Of a stretch of DNA of 64,000 nt, positions 61,208 through 64,000 are shown one piece after another. The DNA is from Opitutales bacterium (GTDB taxonomy: Bacteria > Verrucomicrobiota > Verrucomicrobiia > Opitutales > Oceanipulchritudinaceae): positions 124,001-188,000 of the forward strand of contig JAFIGG010000001.1 of assembly GCA_020831485.1 (NCBI GenBank), in the 5' to 3' direction. The notes beneath the pieces were generated by a model. It was not told where the DNA came from and did not search any database. It was given only the letters and a program-made list of their open reading frames with translations. The number at the start of each line of letters is the position of its first letter. Position 1 is the first letter of the stretch. A program made the position numbers and the translations under genes.

Positions 61208-63781
61208 ATGGCCGTAAACTGTAGCGACTACGCATTTCAGGAGATCGAATCCCACTGGCAGGGCTGGTGGAAAGCCAACCGCAGCTTTGAGGTTCGCGAA
61301 GACACATCCAAGCCGAAGTATTACCTTCTGGACATGTTCCCCTACCCGAGTGGAGCCGGCCTCCACGTCGGCCACGTGGAAAACTTCGCCGGCAGCGATG
61401 TCCTCGGTCGCTACAAAAAAGCCCGCGGCTTCAACGTGCTCCACCCCATGGGTTGGGACGCCTTCGGCCTTCCGGCAGAGCAGTATGCGGTCAAGACCGG
61501 AACCCACCCGGAATCCACCACCCGCACCAACATCGAGAATTTCCGCGGCCAACTGGATCGCCTCGGCCTGGCATTGGACTGGTCCCGCGAGGTCAACACC
61601 ACCGACCCTCACTACTACCGCTGGACCCAGTGGATCTTCCTCCAGCTGTTCCGCAAGGGCCTGGCCTATGTCGACGAGCGCCCGGTGAACTGGTGTCCGG
61701 CGCTGGGTACCGTCCTCGCCAACGAAGAAGTCATCGAGGGCAAATCCGAAGTCGGTGGCCATCCGGTCGAACGCCGCAATCTGCGTCAATGGGTCCTGCG
61801 GATCACCGCCTACGCTGACAAACTGCTGGCCGGTCTGGACGAGGTCGACTGGCCGGACTCCACCAAGACCCAGCAGCGCAACTGGATCGGCCGCAGCACG
61901 GGCGCCGAAGTGCGCTTTGCCCTGGAAAATGGCGAGGACAGCATCGAAGTCTACACGACTCGTCCCGATACCCTTTTTGGCGCCACCTACATGGTTCTGG
62001 CACCGGAGCATCCTCTGACTGCAAAACTCACCACGGCGGAAAACAAGGATGCCGTTGCTAAGTATGTGGAGGCCGCTGCGCACAAGAGCGATCTCGACCG
62101 CACGGAACTGGCCAAGGACAAGTCGGGGGTCTTCAGCGGCAGCTACGCAATCAACCCAGTCAATGATCAGCGCATTCCCATCTGGATCGCCGACTACGTA
62201 TTGATGGGCTACGGCACCGGAGCCATTATGGCGGTGCCGGCCCACGATGAACGCGACTTCGAGTTCGCACAGAAATTTGAGCTGCCGATCATCCCGGTCA
62301 TCCAGGGCAGTGAAGACGACACCCTGCCCTACACTGGCCCCGGCAAAATGGTCAACAGCGGCCGATTCGACGGCCAGGACAGCACGAACGCCAAGGCGGC
62401 AATCATCGACTGGTTGGAATCAGAGTCACTGGGCAAAGCTGCGGTTAATTTCAAACTCCGAGACTGGCTGTTTTCCCGCCAACGCTACTGGGGCGAACCC
62501 TTCCCGATCGTATGGGTCGAACGCGACGCCTTCGATGCGATTGCAAAGGCCGCCGGCGAAGTGGCCGAAAGCCTGCCCGAAAGCCCTGTCACCTACATGG
62601 ACGGCGATGTCGAACGCCTCGCCGTTCCGGTTCCAAATGGCCAACTGCCGGTCACTTTGCCGCCGACCGACGACTACAAACCCTCCGGATCTGGAGAAAG
62701 TCCACTGGCCCGCGTCGAGGGCTGGGTCGATGTCTGGTTCAACATTCAAACTGGCGAAACTCTGCCAGGCACGGACTCCGCGCCGAACAGCAACGACTGG
62801 GTCCGCGCCCGACGTGAAACCAACACAATGCCGCAATGGGCAGGCAGCTGCTGGTACTACCTGCGCTATCTGGATCCGAAAAACCCGGAACAGTTGCTCA
62901 GTGATTCAGCTCGCGACTACTGGGGTTCCCCCGACTTTTATCTGGGCGGCAACGAGCATGCGGTGCTGCACCTGCTGTATGCGCGCTTCTGGCACCGCTT
63001 CCTCTATGATGAGGGCGTTCTCAAGGAACCCGAACCTTTCCGCAAACTCTTCCACCAGGGCATCGTCCTGGCGGAGAACGGTGAAAAGATGTCGAAGAGC
63101 CGCGGCAATGTAGTGAATCCCGACGACTATATCAAGAGCCACGGCGCGGACAGTCTGCGCACCTTCCTGATGTTCATGGGGCCCCTGGAAGAATCCAAGC
63201 CCTGGAACACACAGGGCATTGAGGGTGTTTCCCGCTTCCTGAAAAAAGTCTGGCGCGAGGTGGCGGGACGCGATGGCGGCCTGTCTTCGAAGCTGAAAAA
63301 GGACGGAAAGGAAAGCGCCGAAACGCTGAAAATTCTACACCAGAGCATCCGCAAGGTAACCGACGACTTTGAGAACATTCGCTTCAACACCGCGATCTCC
63401 CAATTGATGATCCTGGTGAACCATCTGAGCCGCTGCGACAGCATTCACATCGACACGGCAAGAGCCTTGGTCCGGATGGTCGCACCGCTGGCACCGCACA
63501 TGGCTGAAGAGCTGTGGGAGCGCCTGGGCGAACAACCCTCTGTCTGCGATGCGGGCTGGCCAGAGTTCGACGGGAGTCTGCTTGTCGAGGATCAGGTTCA
63601 GATCGGATTTCTGGTGAACGGTAAGCCCCGTGGCGAAGGCGTTGTGGCCAAGGATGCGAGCCAGGAGGATGTGCTGGCTATTGCCCAGGCGAATGAAAAG
63701 GTTCAGGCCCATATCGACGGCAAAACCATCCGGAAAGTCATTTACGTTCCCGGTAAGATCCTCAATCTCGTTGTCGGCTGA
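61208..63781 (+). CDS. leuS: Leucyl-tRNA synthetase
   Basis: An 857-residue class Ia aminoacyl-tRNA synthetase. The HIGH-type motif is PYPSGAGLHVGHVENF, the CP1 editing domain lies at about 220-430 (TTRPDTLFGATYMVLAPEH, GTGAIMAVPAHDERD), the KMSKS loop is NGEKMSKSRGNVV, and the anticodon-binding and C-terminal domains follow. Length is typical (E. coli 860). It charges tRNA-Leu. Its stop overlaps the start of lpxI by one base. Confidence 0.96.
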   Translation: MAVNCSDYAFQEIESHWQGWWKANRSFEVREDTSKPKYYLLDMFPYPSGAGLHVGHVENFAGSDVLGRYKKARGFNVLHPMGWDAFGLPAEQYAVKTGTHPESTTRTNIENFRGQLDRLGLALDWSREVNTTDPHYYRWTQWIFLQLFRKGLAYVDERPVNWCPALGTVLANEEVIEGKSEVGGHPVERRNLRQWVLRITAYADKLLAGLDEVDWPDSTKTQQRNWIGRSTGAEVRFALENGEDSIEVYTTRPDTLFGATYMVLAPEHPLTAKLTTAENKDAVAKYVEAAAHKSDLDRTELAKDKSGVFSGSYAINPVNDQRIPIWIADYVLMGYGTGAIMAVPAHDERDFEFAQKFELPIIPVIQGSEDDTLPYTGPGKMVNSGRFDGQDSTNAKAAIIDWLESESLGKAAVNFKLRDWLFSRQRYWGEPFPIVWVERDAFDAIAKAAGEVAESLPESPVTYMDGDVERLAVPVPNGQLPVTLPPTDDYKPSGSGESPLARVEGWVDVWFNIQTGETLPGTDSAPNSNDWVRARRETNTMPQWAGSCWYYLRYLDPKNPEQLLSDSARDYWGSPDFYLGGNEHAVLHLLYARFWHRFLYDEGVLKEPEPFRKLFHQGIVLAENGEKMSKSRGNVVNPDDYIKSHGADSLRTFLMFMGPLEESKPWNTQGIEGVSRFLKKVWREVAGRDGGLSSKLKKDGKESAETLKILHQSIRKVTDDFENIRFNTAISQLMILVNHLSRCDSIHIDTARALVRMVAPLAPHMAEELWERLGEQPSVCDAGWPEFDGSLLVEDQVQIGFLVNGKPRGEGVVAKDASQEDVLAIAQANEKVQAHIDGKTIRKVIYVPGKILNLVVG

Positions 63782-64000
63782 TGACTTCCGCTATTTCAAG
63801 CTTCCTGCCTTCAGATTTCGACCCCAGCCAGCCGGTTGCGGTGGTCGCCGGTCAGCGGGACTACCCCAAAGCCACGGTCGCCGCGATCCGCGCCGCAGGA
63901 GTTCCTGTCCGCCTGATAGCTCTGGCCGGTGAAACGGATCCGGCACTGGTGGAGACATTTGCGGAGGATGAAGTGGCTCACATTAAAGTCGGTCAGATCG
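63781..64000 (+). CDS. lpxI: LpxI-type UDP-2,3-diacylglucosamine hydrolase, 3' part outside window
   Basis: The N-terminal 73 residues of a DUF1009/LpxI protein: VAVVAGQRDYPKATVAAIRAAG, then a segment with Leu-Ala-Gly-Glu. LpxI hydrolyses UDP-2,3-diacylglucosamine in lipid A synthesis and replaces LpxH in several Gram-negative groups. The ATG overlaps the leuS TGA. The rest is cut by the window edge; the symbol is given on the N-terminal motif only. Confidence 0.75.
   Translation, partial: MTSAISSFLPSDFDPSQPVAVVAGQRDYPKATVAAIRAAGVPVRLIALAGETDPALVETFAEDEVAHIKVGQI

Overview
The window looks like a chromosomal segment of a Gram-negative member of the Verrucomicrobiota, most likely Opitutales/Puniceicoccales-like. 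The reasons are a TonB receptor, TolB and LpxI (outer membrane with lipid A), a large surface protein with autotransporter-associated beta-strand repeats and a PEP-CTERM tail, a bacterial microcompartment shell protein, and many sugar-acid and glycosidase genes of types common in that group. This placement is inference from gene content; no rRNA gene is present. No tRNA or CRISPR was seen.

Layout. 1-7.3 kb is a tight leftward operon of at least seven genes: a glycosidase-like protein, a DapA/NanA-family lyase, a tandem-domain microcompartment shell protein (BMC-T type), a GHL6-type glycosidase, a 2-hydroxyacid dehydrogenase, an aldose-epimerase-like protein and an SDR cut by the left edge. 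The lyase carries a C-terminal amphipathic helix that looks like an encapsulation peptide, so the operon may encode a microcompartment for sugar-acid cleavage. Divergent to it are glcD and glcF. 10.2-17.3 kb is a second leftward operon (glycosidase-like protein, SDR, epimerase-like protein, GH105-type hydrolase, tdh, kbl). 17.4-24.9 kb is a rightward operon with an enolase-superfamily dehydratase and a complete oligopeptide/oligosaccharide ABC importer whose binding protein is fused to the first permease. 24.9-29.7 kb has a PHP protein, a repeat island around a four-helix-bundle (S23) gene, L-fuconate dehydratase and a hydroxyacid dehydrogenase. 29.8-35.1 kb has a TonB receptor, a DegT aminotransferase and a GntR/LacI-type regulator. 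Together these regions look like plant or algal polysaccharide uptake and uronate, fuconate and galactonate catabolism.

35.3-44.2 kb mixes housekeeping genes (tolB, mrp, rpmG, glycerate kinase, DUF2062, NamZ-type muramidase) with a Phd/PIN toxin-antitoxin pair and a GH4 glycosidase. 44.5-50.5 kb holds the large PEP-CTERM surface protein, a LuxR regulator, a mosaic of short pieces copied from elsewhere in the window, and a VapBC pair flanked by 90-bp direct repeats. 50.5-64 kb is mostly housekeeping: mtaB, an EF-G paralogue, aroE, a prepilin peptidase, an M23 peptidase, clpP, a PTS-EIIA/diadenylate-cyclase-like fusion, leuS and the start of lpxI.

Most notable items: (1) the BMC-T shell gene translationally coupled to a lyase with an apparent encapsulation tag; (2) the mosaic at 49.27-49.51 kb, built from four pieces joined at microhomologies; (3) the S23 gene nested in structured repeats; (4) the vapBC module between direct repeats whose hairpins covary; (5) the binding-protein/permease fusion; (6) the EIIA-DisA_N fusion.
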